The notes under the pieces: model-generated
Database searches by the model: none
What the model saw: the letters and a program-made list of their open reading frames with translations, nothing else
What the model was told of the DNA's origin: nothing
Part shown: one piece after another, positions 17,847-27,119 of the stretch
How positions within the stretch are numbered: the stretch's first letter is position 1
Layout of the letters: the number at the start of each line of letters is the position of its first letter
NCBI GenBank assembly: GCA_903861575.1
Contig: CAIOUR010000159.1
Location: 1-42,201 of the forward strand
DNA: 42,201 nt
Source: an uncultured beta proteobacterium
GTDB taxonomy: Bacteria > Pseudomonadota > Gammaproteobacteria > Burkholderiales > Burkholderiaceae_C
Reading direction: 5' to 3'
Program-made: the position numbers and the translations under genes

Positions 17847-18410
17847 TTAGATCTTGCCAACCAGATCCAGCGAAGGCGTCAGGGTCTTCGCGCCTTCATT
17901 CCACTTAGCCGGACAAACTTGTCCTGGGTTCTTGGCGACATATTGGGCAGCTTTGAGCTTGCGAACCGTTTCCTTCACATCGCGAGCAATGGCGTTGTCA
18001 TGCACTTCGGCAGTCTTGATGACGCACTCGGGGTTGATGATGAAGGTACCGCGCAAGGCCAGGCCTTCTTCCTCAATGTGCACACCAAAAGCGCGGGTCA
18101 ACTGGTGCGTGGGATCACCGACCAGGGGGAATTTGGCTTTACCGACCGCGGGCGAGGTTTCATGCCACACCTTGTGGGCGAAATGGGTGTCGGTGGTGAC
18201 GATGTAGACCTCGGCGCCGGCCTTCTGGAACTCAGCGTAGTTGTCAGCCGCGTCTTCCACCTCGGTTGGGCAATTGAAGGTGAATGCCGCTGGCATGAAA
18301 ATCAGAACGGACCACTGGCCTTTGAGTGTTTCGCTAGAAACTTCAACGAATTTGCCGTTATGAAACGCCTGGGCCTTGAAAGGCTGCACATGTGTGTTGA
18401 TGAGGGACAT
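17847..18410 (-). CDS. ahpC: Alkyl hydroperoxide reductase subunit C (peroxiredoxin)
   Basis: [21 protein letters not shown] peroxidatic Cys; [23 protein letters not shown]-terminus. Confidence 0.96.
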   Translation of the reverse strand: MSLINTHVQPFKAQAFHNGKFVEVSSETLKGQWSVLIFMPAAFTFNCPTEVEDAADNYAEFQKAGAEVYIVTTDTHFAHKVWHETSPAVGKAKFPLVGDPTHQLTRAFGVHIEEEGLALRGTFIINPECVIKTAEVHDNAIARDVKETVRKLKAAQYVAKNPGQVCPAKWNEGAKTLTPSLDLVGKI

Positions 18411-18778
18411 AAGTAAATCCTTTGTTCGGTTGATGAAAGCTATTGAATGGGCAGACCCCATTGGCAAGCATCATAATCAACGCCAGGGTTAACCCCCATC
18501 ACTTAAACAAATGACGAACATTGAGGAAATCTAAAGCCGCCCCAGGTGCGGCGCTTTGTTGACTCGAGTGGCTCACCCACATTAAGCCCACTTTTTGTGT
18601 TGGCGATGCCGGTCAAAGACTCTGATGCCCAAGGGAGTCAACCAACAAGTCGGCATTTCATCTGCCCCTCGTTTTGGGGGAATTTGGCGCGGTAGCGCGT
18701 CATGTATCAGTACGAGAAAACCGTTTCATCCTAGCTTTGGCGCGTGGTTCGGGCGCCAACAGCGATGGCCTCATGCCA

Positions 18779-19264
18779 TCAGGGTCTGTCTTCCTCATTT
18801 TGGACCTGCGTGTTGTGACCAATCAGCCTGCTCATCATTCGTTCCATCCAAGTCCCTGCCATCAGCGCGAAACCGATGCCCACTAGCGCAATAGAGCCCA
18901 TCATGAAAAGCCCACGTCCGAACGCAACCCCAATTACCGTGGTAGCCCATATGCTGGCAGCAGTCGTCAAACCTTGGATTCGCTTTCCGCGGGCATTGTG
19001 AATGATGACCCCCGCACCTAAAAATCCGATCCCAGCCAAGACGCCTTGAACAACCCGGCTGGACGCCTCTAGCGCCACCAATGCCGAATTTTCAAAACCT
19101 GATCCCGGTAACACAACCATCACAGCCGCCGCCGAGCCAATGGCAACCAGTGCATGCGTCTTGACTCCCGCGGACTTGTGGTGAAGCCAACGGTTGAGGC
19201 CAAGGAGGATGCCCGCCAAGGCTGCACACGCAATGCGCAAAGAGATTTCCAATGGTTCGTTCAT
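18779..19264 (-). CDS. MgtC/SapB family membrane protein
   Basis: RIACAALAGILLGLNRWLHHKSAGVKTHALVAIGSAAAVMV...VVQGVLAGIGFLGAGVIIHNARGKRIQGLTTAASIWATTVIGVAFG. Confidence 0.92.
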   Translation of the reverse strand: MNEPLEISLRIACAALAGILLGLNRWLHHKSAGVKTHALVAIGSAAAVMVVLPGSGFENSALVALEASSRVVQGVLAGIGFLGAGVIIHNARGKRIQGLTTAASIWATTVIGVAFGRGLFMMGSIALVGIGFALMAGTWMERMMSRLIGHNTQVQNEEDRP

Positions 19265-19448
19265 ACGTCCATTCTGGCACGCGGCCGCGCAACTAGCGGC
19301 CTGGCGCACGGGCCTCTTGCCTCCAAGACGCTGTAACGCGACGGCATTTTCCGTGGGCCCCGACGACTGACACGATTTGTTCATATTCGAATCGTTCAAT
19401 TCGCCGGATGTATTTTTTCAGCCTTCAATCAGATTTGGTGGTGACCTG

Positions 19449-20936
19449 ATGGATCTGCAATCCTTGGTCGAAGTCGCTCAACAAACGGGGACGCTGCCAC
19501 ATTTTCCGACTCAGCACTTCATAGATGGTCACTGGTGCGCCAGCGCTGACGGCAGCGAGATGGACAGCTGGGATCCAGGCACTGGCAAGGTATTTTTACG
19601 CTTCTCGGCTGGTGGAGCTGCGGAGGTTGATGCAGCGGTAGATGCGGCACGGCGGGCATTGAATGGGCCTTGGTCGCGTCTGAAACCGCCGGATCGTGCG
19701 AGCTTGCTGCGCGCAGTCGCCCAGGGTCTGCGCACACACGCCCATCGACTGGCAGTTGCCGAGACACTGGATAGCGGCAAACGGCTTGTGGAATCGCTGG
19801 GCGATGTTCGTGGTGCGGCAGCATGCTTCGAGTACTACGCCGGAGCCTGCGACAAGTTTCATGGAGATGCGATTCCACTAGGCCCGGACTACCTCGCTTA
19901 CACCGTGCATGAACCTGTCGGAGTCACTGCGCACGTCATTCCGTGGAATTACCCCCTGTCTACCGCAGCCCGCGGAATTGCGCCGGCTCTGGCAGCGGGG
20001 TGTACCGTGGTAGCAAAGCCAGCTGAGCAGACGCCACTTACGGCGCTGCTATTGGCCGAGATCATTCATGCTGTGGAAATTCCGGCCGGTGTTGTGAATG
20101 TGGTCACCGGCACGGGCAGCTCGGCGGGCGCATCGCTGGTAGGCCATCCGGGTGTGGACCATGTGACGTTTACAGGATCTGTGGCCACTGGCGTCAACGT
20201 CATGCATAACGCAGCGGATCAAACGACGCGATTGCTATTGGAGCTAGGTGGCAAATCACCGCTAATGGTTCTGGCCGATGCCGATCTGGACCGTGCCGTT
20301 GCAGGGGTCATGGACGGTATTTTCGAAAACGCAGGTCAAATCTGCTCGGCTGCATCCCGGCTGGTGATTGACCGCCGCATCCATGCGGCATTCATCGACC
20401 GTCTGACAGAAAAAACACGCGCGCTCACTCTGGGGCACGGCTTGCGCAACGCCGGTATGGGGCCTGTAAATTCCGCGCCCCACCTGCAAAAAATCGCAGG
20501 TTTCTTGGAACGTGCCCGCAGCCGTGGTGCCCATATCCGATGCGGCGGACACAGCACGAGCGACCCACAGACCGGTCTGGGGTGGTTTTTCGAACCCACC
20601 ATCGTCGACGACTTGCGCGCGGATGACGAGCTGGTTCAAGAGGAAATTTTCGGTCCGGTTCTGGCGGTGCAGATCTTTGATGATCTGGAGCAGGGGCTGG
20701 ACCTCGCCAATGGCACCCGCTTCGGGCTGGTGGCGGGCATTTACACACGGGACTTCTCCAACGCGCACCGACTGGCGCAGCGCATTGACGCGGGACAGGT
20801 CTACATCAACGAGTACTTTGCGGGCGGGATTGCGCTGCCCTTTGGTGGCAACAAGCGCTCCGGCTTCGGCCGGGAAAAAGGCATGGAGGCGCTGCGCAGC
20901 TACTCCAAGCTCAAAGGCGTGGCCGCCCGTTTGTAA
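19449..20936 (+). CDS. Aldehyde dehydrogenase family protein (betaine-aldehyde / gamma-aminobutyraldehyde dehydrogenase-like)
   Basis: IDGHWCASADGSEMDSWDPGTGK; VIPWNYPLSTAARGIAPALAAGCTVVAKPAEQTPLTALLLAE; LELGGKSPLMVLADADLD; NAGQICSAASRLVI. Confidence 0.93.
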   Translation: MDLQSLVEVAQQTGTLPHFPTQHFIDGHWCASADGSEMDSWDPGTGKVFLRFSAGGAAEVDAAVDAARRALNGPWSRLKPPDRASLLRAVAQGLRTHAHRLAVAETLDSGKRLVESLGDVRGAAACFEYYAGACDKFHGDAIPLGPDYLAYTVHEPVGVTAHVIPWNYPLSTAARGIAPALAAGCTVVAKPAEQTPLTALLLAEIIHAVEIPAGVVNVVTGTGSSAGASLVGHPGVDHVTFTGSVATGVNVMHNAADQTTRLLLELGGKSPLMVLADADLDRAVAGVMDGIFENAGQICSAASRLVIDRRIHAAFIDRLTEKTRALTLGHGLRNAGMGPVNSAPHLQKIAGFLERARSRGAHIRCGGHSTSDPQTGLGWFFEPTIVDDLRADDELVQEEIFGPVLAVQIFDDLEQGLDLANGTRFGLVAGIYTRDFSNAHRLAQRIDAGQVYINEYFAGGIALPFGGNKRSGFGREKGMEALRSYSKLKGVAARL

Positions 20937-20993
20937 CGGGTGGCAGGCATTGCACGGTACAGCCGTTTTTCTTTTCATCAACTAGGAGTCTTT

Positions 20994-22058
20994 ATGAAAT
21001 TGCATCGCACCCTCATCGCCGCAACGCTGGCGCTGGGCCTGACTGGTCTGGTCATGGCACAGGAAAAAACCCTGCGTCTCTTGACCTGGGCTGACTACGC
21101 ACCCGCTGATGTGGTGACCCAGTTCGAAAAAGAGTCGGGCTACAAAGTCGAAGTGACCTTATCCAACAATGAAGAAATGATCTCGAAGCTGCGGGCTACC
21201 GGCGGCGCTGGCTTTGATCTGGCCCAACCCTCGCAGGATCGGATCACCGGCCCACAGCAGGAATTTGGTATTTACAAAGCGATGGATGTGTCCAAGCTCA
21301 AAGCCGACCTGTTCATCGGATCCATGCTCGACGCCACCAAAAAGAACACCACGCTGGACGGAAAAGTTTATGGCGTGCCGCATATCTGGGGTACCGAAGG
21401 CCTGGTCGTTAACACCAAGCTGACCAAAATGAATGACTACACCGACCTGTGCCGCGCCGACGTCAAGGGCAAGGTCTCCATGCGCTTGAAGCGCCCGACC
21501 CTGATCTCCTTCGCGTTTGCAGCTGGTAAAGATCCGTTTGCGCTATACAACAACCCTACCGCCTACACCGCGCTGATGGAAGACGTTGCCAAGACCTTGA
21601 CCGCTTGCAAAGGCAACGTGAAGTTCTACTGGGATAACAAAGACCAGTTGCTCAACGGCATGCGCGCCGGTGAAGTGGTTGGCGCGCTGATGTGGGATAC
21701 GGGCGGCTGGAAGCTCAACAGCGAAGACGCTGACATCAAGTTCATCGCACCCAAGTCCGGCGCAACCGGATGGATCGACACCTTTGCCATCCCCGCCAAA
21801 GGCCGCAATGACGAGGCTGCTTACGCCTGGATCAACTTCAACATGCGCCCTGAAATCGCTGCACGCGTAGCCAAATCGGCTGGTAACTTCACCGCGTCCA
21901 AAGGTGCTGACCAGCTGATGGAAGGTAAATTGAAGGCCCAGTTCGCCGAGAGCTTCAACGACGCAGCTTTGAAAAACATCAAGTGGTATCCGGCCGTTCC
22001 CGCTGGCCTGGAAGCCATCGAAGGCCGTATTCTGGACCGCATCAAGGCGGCTAACTGA
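20994..22058 (+). CDS. Spermidine/putrescine-type ABC transporter substrate-binding protein (PotD/PotF-like)
   Basis: Signal peptide; EKTLRLLTWADYAPADVVTQFEKESGYKVEVTLSNNEEMISKLRATGGAGFDLAQPSQD; YGVPHIWGTEGLVVN. Confidence 0.9.
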   Translation: MKLHRTLIAATLALGLTGLVMAQEKTLRLLTWADYAPADVVTQFEKESGYKVEVTLSNNEEMISKLRATGGAGFDLAQPSQDRITGPQQEFGIYKAMDVSKLKADLFIGSMLDATKKNTTLDGKVYGVPHIWGTEGLVVNTKLTKMNDYTDLCRADVKGKVSMRLKRPTLISFAFAAGKDPFALYNNPTAYTALMEDVAKTLTACKGNVKFYWDNKDQLLNGMRAGEVVGALMWDTGGWKLNSEDADIKFIAPKSGATGWIDTFAIPAKGRNDEAAYAWINFNMRPEIAARVAKSAGNFTASKGADQLMEGKLKAQFAESFNDAALKNIKWYPAVPAGLEAIEGRILDRIKAAN

Positions 22059-22076
22059 ACCGACTGACGTCCGAAC

Positions 22077-22123
22077 GGGCCAGCACAGTTGCTGGCCCCC
22101 ACGGGTCGCCTTGTGCGACCCGT
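22077..22123 (+). promoter_or_regulatory. Tandem perfect 9-bp stem-loops between substrate-binding-protein and ATPase genes
   Basis: GGGCCAGCA-CAGT-TGCTGGCCC (22077-22098), then ACGGGTCGC-CTTGT-GCGACCCGT (22101-22123). Confidence 0.75.
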
Positions 22124-22147
22124 TATGCTTTCTAAAGAGACAACATC

Positions 22148-23284
22148 ATGTCAACTTCCAGCACAGCCCAGACGCCGTCCCCGCAAGCTGATTTGCAGGT
22201 GTCGGGGGTCTCTAAACGCTTTGGCAATTTTGAAGCGGTCCGCGATTTGTCCTTCACCGTGGAGCGCGGCAGTTTCTTTTCGATACTGGGGCCCAGCGGC
22301 TGTGGAAAAACCACCTTGCTGCGCATGATTGCCGGATTCAATGCGCCGGACAGCGGCGACATCGTGATCGGCGGACGCTCCATGCACGGCGTCGGACCCA
22401 ACCGCAGACCGGTCAATATGGTCTTTCAGCACCTGGCCCTTTTCCCCATGATGAACGTGGGCGAGAACGTGGCCTACGGCCTCCAACAACGCGGTGTTGC
22501 CGCCAACGAGGTGAAGCGTCGGGTCGGCGAAATGCTGGATCGTGTGGGGCTCCCAGGATCCGAGAACAAAGGGGTCGAGCAACTGTCCGGCGGTCAGAGG
22601 CAGCGCGTGGCCATCGCCCGCAGCCTGGTGCTGGAGCCCACGCTCTTGCTGCTCGATGAGCCGCTGGGCGCGCTGGATCTCAAGCTGCGCGAGCACATGA
22701 AAATCGAGCTCAAGCAATTGCAGGCAGCGTTTGGAACGACCTTTGTGTACATCACCCACGACCAGTCTGAGGCGCTGGTGCTCTCTGACCGGGTGGCGGT
22801 CATGAACCATGGCGTATTCGAGCAAGTTGGCAGCCCGCAGGATTTGTATTACCAACCGCTCACCCCTTTCGTAGCGTCGTTTGTCGGGAATAGCAATCAA
22901 TTTTCCGGACACGTGGAATCCAGCGTTGGTGACTGCGCCACGGTTCGCACGCCGAGCGGCCTTGCATTGCAGGCACGCATGCATGTCCCCCTATCGTCTG
23001 GGGCACAGGCGCAATTGTTTGTGCGGCCGGAGGCAATGGTGTTACTGGATGGCAGCCAAGGCCTGCTGGCCAACGGCTGGGCCACCTACGAGGCGCAGGT
23101 GGAGAGCCTTCTGTTCGACGGTGCCAACTCTGCGGTTCTGGTTCGGGAGCCGCAAACGCGGACACCTTTGCGCATCGCCTTGCCGCAAACCGGCCAGTAC
23201 GCAGGGCTCCAGGTTGGACAGAGTTTGCGCTTTGGGTTTGACCCCCATCACGCAGTTTGTTTTGGGGCCTCCGATGCGCGCTGA
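22148..23284 (+). CDS. Polyamine-type ABC transporter ATP-binding protein (PotA/PotG-like)
   Basis: [46 protein letters not shown]-terminal TOBE-like region. Confidence 0.93.
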   Translation: MSTSSTAQTPSPQADLQVSGVSKRFGNFEAVRDLSFTVERGSFFSILGPSGCGKTTLLRMIAGFNAPDSGDIVIGGRSMHGVGPNRRPVNMVFQHLALFPMMNVGENVAYGLQQRGVAANEVKRRVGEMLDRVGLPGSENKGVEQLSGGQRQRVAIARSLVLEPTLLLLDEPLGALDLKLREHMKIELKQLQAAFGTTFVYITHDQSEALVLSDRVAVMNHGVFEQVGSPQDLYYQPLTPFVASFVGNSNQFSGHVESSVGDCATVRTPSGLALQARMHVPLSSGAQAQLFVRPEAMVLLDGSQGLLANGWATYEAQVESLLFDGANSAVLVREPQTRTPLRIALPQTGQYAGLQVGQSLRFGFDPHHAVCFGASDAR

Positions 23285-24161
23285 CGCAAGCGGCGGTGGC
23301 AGCCTTCTGATGCGCCTGGGCGTCTTGCTTTTGTTTGCGCCGGTCCTGCTATGGCTGCTGGGCCTGATCATCCTGCCGCATACCGAGCTGGCGTATTTGT
23401 CGCTGCGGGTGCGCTTGGCACCTCGCGTGTACGAGCCAAGTCTGGCGCAATACCGCATGTTCCTCGAAGAACCTTTGTATTTGCAGACCTTTTTGCGGAC
23501 TGCACTGATATCGATGGTGTCCACCGCGCTGACGCTGTTGGTGTGTTTCCCGGTTGCGTGGACGATTGCCAAAATTGCCCGTGATCGTGTGCGGTCACTG
23601 ATGTTTTTGCTATGCCTGATTCCGTTCTGGGTTAGCGAGACAGTGCGCGCGCTGGGTTGGACTATTCTGCTGCGCGAATCGGGAGTTTTGCCGGCCCTTC
23701 TGGTGTCACTGGGCATCACCGATAAGCCTGTTGAGCTGCTCTACCACGATGCGACGATTGTGCTGGGCCTGGTCTACACCTCGATGCTGTTTATGGTGGT
23801 GCCGCTGATCAGCGCCCTGGAGAGTCTGGATGACGCCCTGATCGAGGCCGCCTACGACCTTGGCGGCAACAGCTTCAACGTCCTGCGGCGCATCGTGATC
23901 CCCCATGCCGCGCCGGGTATCGTGGCGGGTTGCATTGTGGTGTTCATGCTTACCCTGGGAAATTACCTCACCCCGACTCTGCTCGGCGGCAAAAGCTCGC
24001 AATGGTTTACCGAGCAGATTTACTCGCAATTCATCACCCGATTCAATTGGGAGCAGGGTTCGGCCTTTGGCTTCCTCTTGTTGGGTCTTTCCACGCTGAT
24101 CGTGTACCTGGGCCTTCGCTTAAGCGGCCAGAAGTTCACCGATGTGATGGCGCGTACATAA
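23274..24161 (+). CDS. Polyamine-type ABC transporter permease (PotB/PotH-like)
   Basis: Hydrophobic; EAAYDLGGNSFNVLRRIVIPHAAPGIVAG EAA loop. ATG at 23274 overlaps the ATPase stop; the ORF-track N-terminus is out-of-frame read-through of the ATPase. Confidence 0.9.
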   Translation: MRADASGGGSLLMRLGVLLLFAPVLLWLLGLIILPHTELAYLSLRVRLAPRVYEPSLAQYRMFLEEPLYLQTFLRTALISMVSTALTLLVCFPVAWTIAKIARDRVRSLMFLLCLIPFWVSETVRALGWTILLRESGVLPALLVSLGITDKPVELLYHDATIVLGLVYTSMLFMVVPLISALESLDDALIEAAYDLGGNSFNVLRRIVIPHAAPGIVAGCIVVFMLTLGNYLTPTLLGGKSSQWFTEQIYSQFITRFNWEQGSAFGFLLLGLSTLIVYLGLRLSGQKFTDVMART

Positions 24162-24173
24162 AGAGAGCGCACC

Positions 24174-25037
24174 ATGATTCCGTCTCTACCCCGTCCACTG
24201 TGGGCCCGCCTGGGAACCTGGGGCTATGCTGCACTGTTCTTCTGCCTGCTGTTTCTGCCTTTGGCAATCGTGGCCGTTTTCGCCTTCAATAACGCGCCCT
24301 ATCCAGCGCCGCCTTGGAAAGGCTTCACTCTGGATTGGTTCTGGAGCACCAACCCGCAGCGGGTAGGCTTGTTCGGCGACCGTCCGCTGCTGGGCAGTAT
24401 CTGGACCAGCACCAAAGTGGCCTTGTGGGTCACTAGCGCATCGCTGTGTGTAGGCACTGCCAATGCCTTTTTGATCGAGCGCATCCGCTTCCCCGGAAAG
24501 CAAGCCTTGTATTTGATGATGCTCGCGCCCCTGGTGATTCCGGGTGTGATTCTGGGCATCTCCATCCTGGCCTTTGCCAGCCATATAGCTAACCTGGCCG
24601 ATGATCTGTGGGGCATCGAGCTGGAATTTTTGCGGCCCGGCTTGGTGCTGGTGGCGCTGGGGCAATTCTCGTTTGTTGCTTCCATCACGACCTTGAGCGT
24701 GCTGGCGCGCTTAAAACGCTTTGACATCAGTTTGGAAGAGGCGGCCTACAACCTGGGGGCATCTGGCTTCACGGTGTTTCGTACGATCACCCTGCCCTAT
24801 CTGCGCCCGGCGTTGCTCGGGTCGGCGGCGATTGCCTTTCTCATGAGCTTTGAGAATTTCAACACCACATTGATGTTGGTGGGCTCAGATGCGCCCCTGA
24901 CCATCATGATGTACGGGCGTATGCGCGAGGGGGCCAGCCCGGTTTTGAACGCCGTCAGTTTGGTCTTAATGCTGATCACCGCCGCCATGGCGATTGTGAT
25001 GCTCGGACGCACGGCTAAGCGCCAGAACGAGCCATGA
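24174..25037 (+). CDS. Polyamine-type ABC transporter permease (PotC/PotI-like)
   Basis: Hydrophobic; EEAAYNLGASGFTVFRTITLPYLRPALLGS EAA loop; SFENFNTTLMLVG. Confidence 0.92.
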   Translation: MIPSLPRPLWARLGTWGYAALFFCLLFLPLAIVAVFAFNNAPYPAPPWKGFTLDWFWSTNPQRVGLFGDRPLLGSIWTSTKVALWVTSASLCVGTANAFLIERIRFPGKQALYLMMLAPLVIPGVILGISILAFASHIANLADDLWGIELEFLRPGLVLVALGQFSFVASITTLSVLARLKRFDISLEEAAYNLGASGFTVFRTITLPYLRPALLGSAAIAFLMSFENFNTTLMLVGSDAPLTIMMYGRMREGASPVLNAVSLVLMLITAAMAIVMLGRTAKRQNEP

Positions 25038-25081
25038 TTTTGAGCCTGGGCCTGCTTGATCTGTCGATGGAAGTTTTCGCT

Positions 25082-25924
25082 CTATAACCATTCGCGGCAA
25101 AACTCGAGGCTGTGGAGCCACAGCTTGTCAGCTTCCTCGTCATTCAGCGCCATGGCGGACGGGCGTGTTGATCGACAATTTGCGTAGTACAAAGATGTCT
25201 CGTGCTGCGGCGCATGCAGAACGCAATGCAAGGTCGTCATCGCGCCCTCCTCCGGCGTGAGCATGGACCGCAGACCTAGCAATGGCTTCGACCAGGCTGG
25301 CGCGTAGCGCCAAATTCCTGTCCTGACCACTCCCGGGTGCAGGCAGTAGGAGGACACATTGTCGTGCGCCAGTTTTTTCCCTACAACACGACTGAACCAT
25401 ATATTCGCCAGCTTTGAAGCCGCATAGTCTTGGATGCCAAACCACGACTCAGATGCCCGTCGAAGCTTGGACCATTTGATTCCGTCGTACGCAAAATGGT
25501 GCGCCCTGCTGGCTACCGTCACCACCCTGGATGGAGCGCTTTCACGCAACTTGGCGACTAGCAGCTGCGTCAGCAAAAAGTGTCCAAGATGATTCAAACC
25601 GAAAGCGAGTTCAAAGCCCTGTTTGGTCTGACCCCGTAGACCAGCAACGCCGGCGTTCAATACCAAAACATCCAAAGGAAGATTCAAAGATAAAAAGGCT
25701 TGCGCACAGTCCTTTACAGAGGCCAAGTCGGCCAAATTCAAGGGCAAAAAGTGCATGCTCGCATGCATCTGTAACCACGGTCGCTCGAACAACTCCCGTT
25801 CGCTGAACGTCAACGCACTTCTGCCCGCAACCACCACATGCCACCCCGCGTCTAACAGGTGCAGAGCTGTGACGCGCCCAATACCGGAACTTCCACCGGT
25901 AATCAAAGCAACTTTTCGACGCAT
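25082..25924 (-). CDS. SDR family oxidoreductase
   Basis: VALITGGSSGIGRVTALHLLDAGWHVVVAGR; LNAGVAG; YAASKLANIWFSR. Confidence 0.9.
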   Translation of the reverse strand: MRRKVALITGGSSGIGRVTALHLLDAGWHVVVAGRSALTFSERELFERPWLQMHASMHFLPLNLADLASVKDCAQAFLSLNLPLDVLVLNAGVAGLRGQTKQGFELAFGLNHLGHFLLTQLLVAKLRESAPSRVVTVASRAHHFAYDGIKWSKLRRASESWFGIQDYAASKLANIWFSRVVGKKLAHDNVSSYCLHPGVVRTGIWRYAPAWSKPLLGLRSMLTPEEGAMTTLHCVLHAPQHETSLYYANCRSTRPSAMALNDEEADKLWLHSLEFCREWL

Positions 25925-25989
25925 AGACGCTTTCAGTGCGCATGCGGCCGTCGCCGCACGCCACCTATCGCAACACCCGCTTGCACAGG

Positions 25990-26268
25990 CTATTCGGCCT
26001 CAACATCATCCTCCTCAGCGTCCTCGTCCCGTAACGCAGCCTCCTCCGCATAGGACACCGCTTGAATTTGATGCCCGTATGCCAAATAAGCTTGGTACGC
26101 GGCGCCTTGGACGTCGTCAGCCTCATCGGCTTCAGCCGCCACGAGCTGGTGCCTTGCAGCGGCGGCAAAGTGATGCGCCGCCAACCGATGTAAATCGGCG
26201 GCTTGCATGTGGTACTCGTGCTCAACCGAGTGCCCATCTTCAGAAACCAAAACTTGCTCTTCAGGCAT
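25990..26268 (-). CDS. Small acidic His/Ala/Glu-rich hypothetical protein
   Basis: 92 aa; MQAADLHRLAAHHFAAAARHQLVAAEADEADDVQGAAYQAYLAYGHQIQAVSYAEEAALRDEDAEEDDVEAE; helical heptad-like His/Ala pattern. Confidence 0.65.
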   Translation of the reverse strand: MPEEQVLVSEDGHSVEHEYHMQAADLHRLAAHHFAAAARHQLVAAEADEADDVQGAAYQAYLAYGHQIQAVSYAEEAALRDEDAEEDDVEAE

Positions 26269-26527
26269 ATGAATACTCCAGTGATGCCGGGTAAATCGGC
26301 AGGGTTAACGTGGCGAGACCAATGTGTGAGCCCAACGCCCTACAGCGACTTAGGCCCGCAACGAAGCCTAGATGCGGTGTGTGACAGTTGAATACGTCGG
26401 CACTTCAGACCAGCACCCATTGGCGTAACAGCGTCGGACTACCCTTGTCACGCGACACAACGTCCGCCCTGCTATCCTTTGCCGCTCAGCCACCTATTTT
26501 TTGTCCCATTTGCAAAGGTAAAAAACC

Positions 26528-27112
26528 ATGTCCGAGGAAGGATTTGAAGTTCACGCACCCCATGAACATGCTCTGGAACACGCCGGTGAGTCCGGCGATC
26601 ACGGAAAGGGATCGAGTAGCACCAACCAAATTGCCATGTTCACCGCCATCGTCGCAACGGTGGGCGCCCTCTTCGGCTACATGGGTGGAGCAACACAGGC
26701 CAACGCGGGACTCTACAAAAACAATGCCGCGATTAAAAAAACGGAAGCCGCCAACCAGTGGAACTATTACCAATCCAAAAGCACCAAACAAAATTTGTCA
26801 GAGCTTGCACTCGAAGTTGCACCCGGCAAGAAAGATTTTTACCTGAGTGAAGTTGAGCGCTACAAAACTGAAAAAGCGGACATCAAGAAGAAGGCGGACG
26901 CCTTGGAAGCCGAATCAGCAGACTGGGATCACCGCTCCGACGAAGAAATTCACCAACATCATCGCTGGGCGCAAGCGACCACGGTACTGCAGATATCGAT
27001 TGCATTGGCTGCGATCGCGCTGCTGACGCGCAAAGACTGGCTGAAGCGAGCCATGTATGCAGTGAGCAGCCTAGGTATCGTCATTGGCATTCTGGCCGCC
27101 CTGCACATCTAG
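26528..27112 (+). CDS. DUF4337-like membrane protein
   Basis: IAMFTAIVATVGALFGYMGG...NNAAIKKTEAANQWNYYQSKSTKQNLSELA...C-terminal TM pair. Matches DUF4337 layout from memory. Confidence 0.82.
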   Translation: MSEEGFEVHAPHEHALEHAGESGDHGKGSSSTNQIAMFTAIVATVGALFGYMGGATQANAGLYKNNAAIKKTEAANQWNYYQSKSTKQNLSELALEVAPGKKDFYLSEVERYKTEKADIKKKADALEAESADWDHRSDEEIHQHHRWAQATTVLQISIALAAIALLTRKDWLKRAMYAVSSLGIVIGILAALHI

Positions 27113-27119
27113 CGGCCCG

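Noticed and set aside
18535-18560. GCCGC-CCCAGGT-GCGGC hairpin between ahpC and mgtC
   Set aside because: Only a 5-bp stem without a convincing T-tract; not enough to call a terminator or OxyR-type site.
22151-22984. 277-aa minus-strand ORF
   Set aside because: Antisense to a clear ABC ATPase; no family-like sequence.
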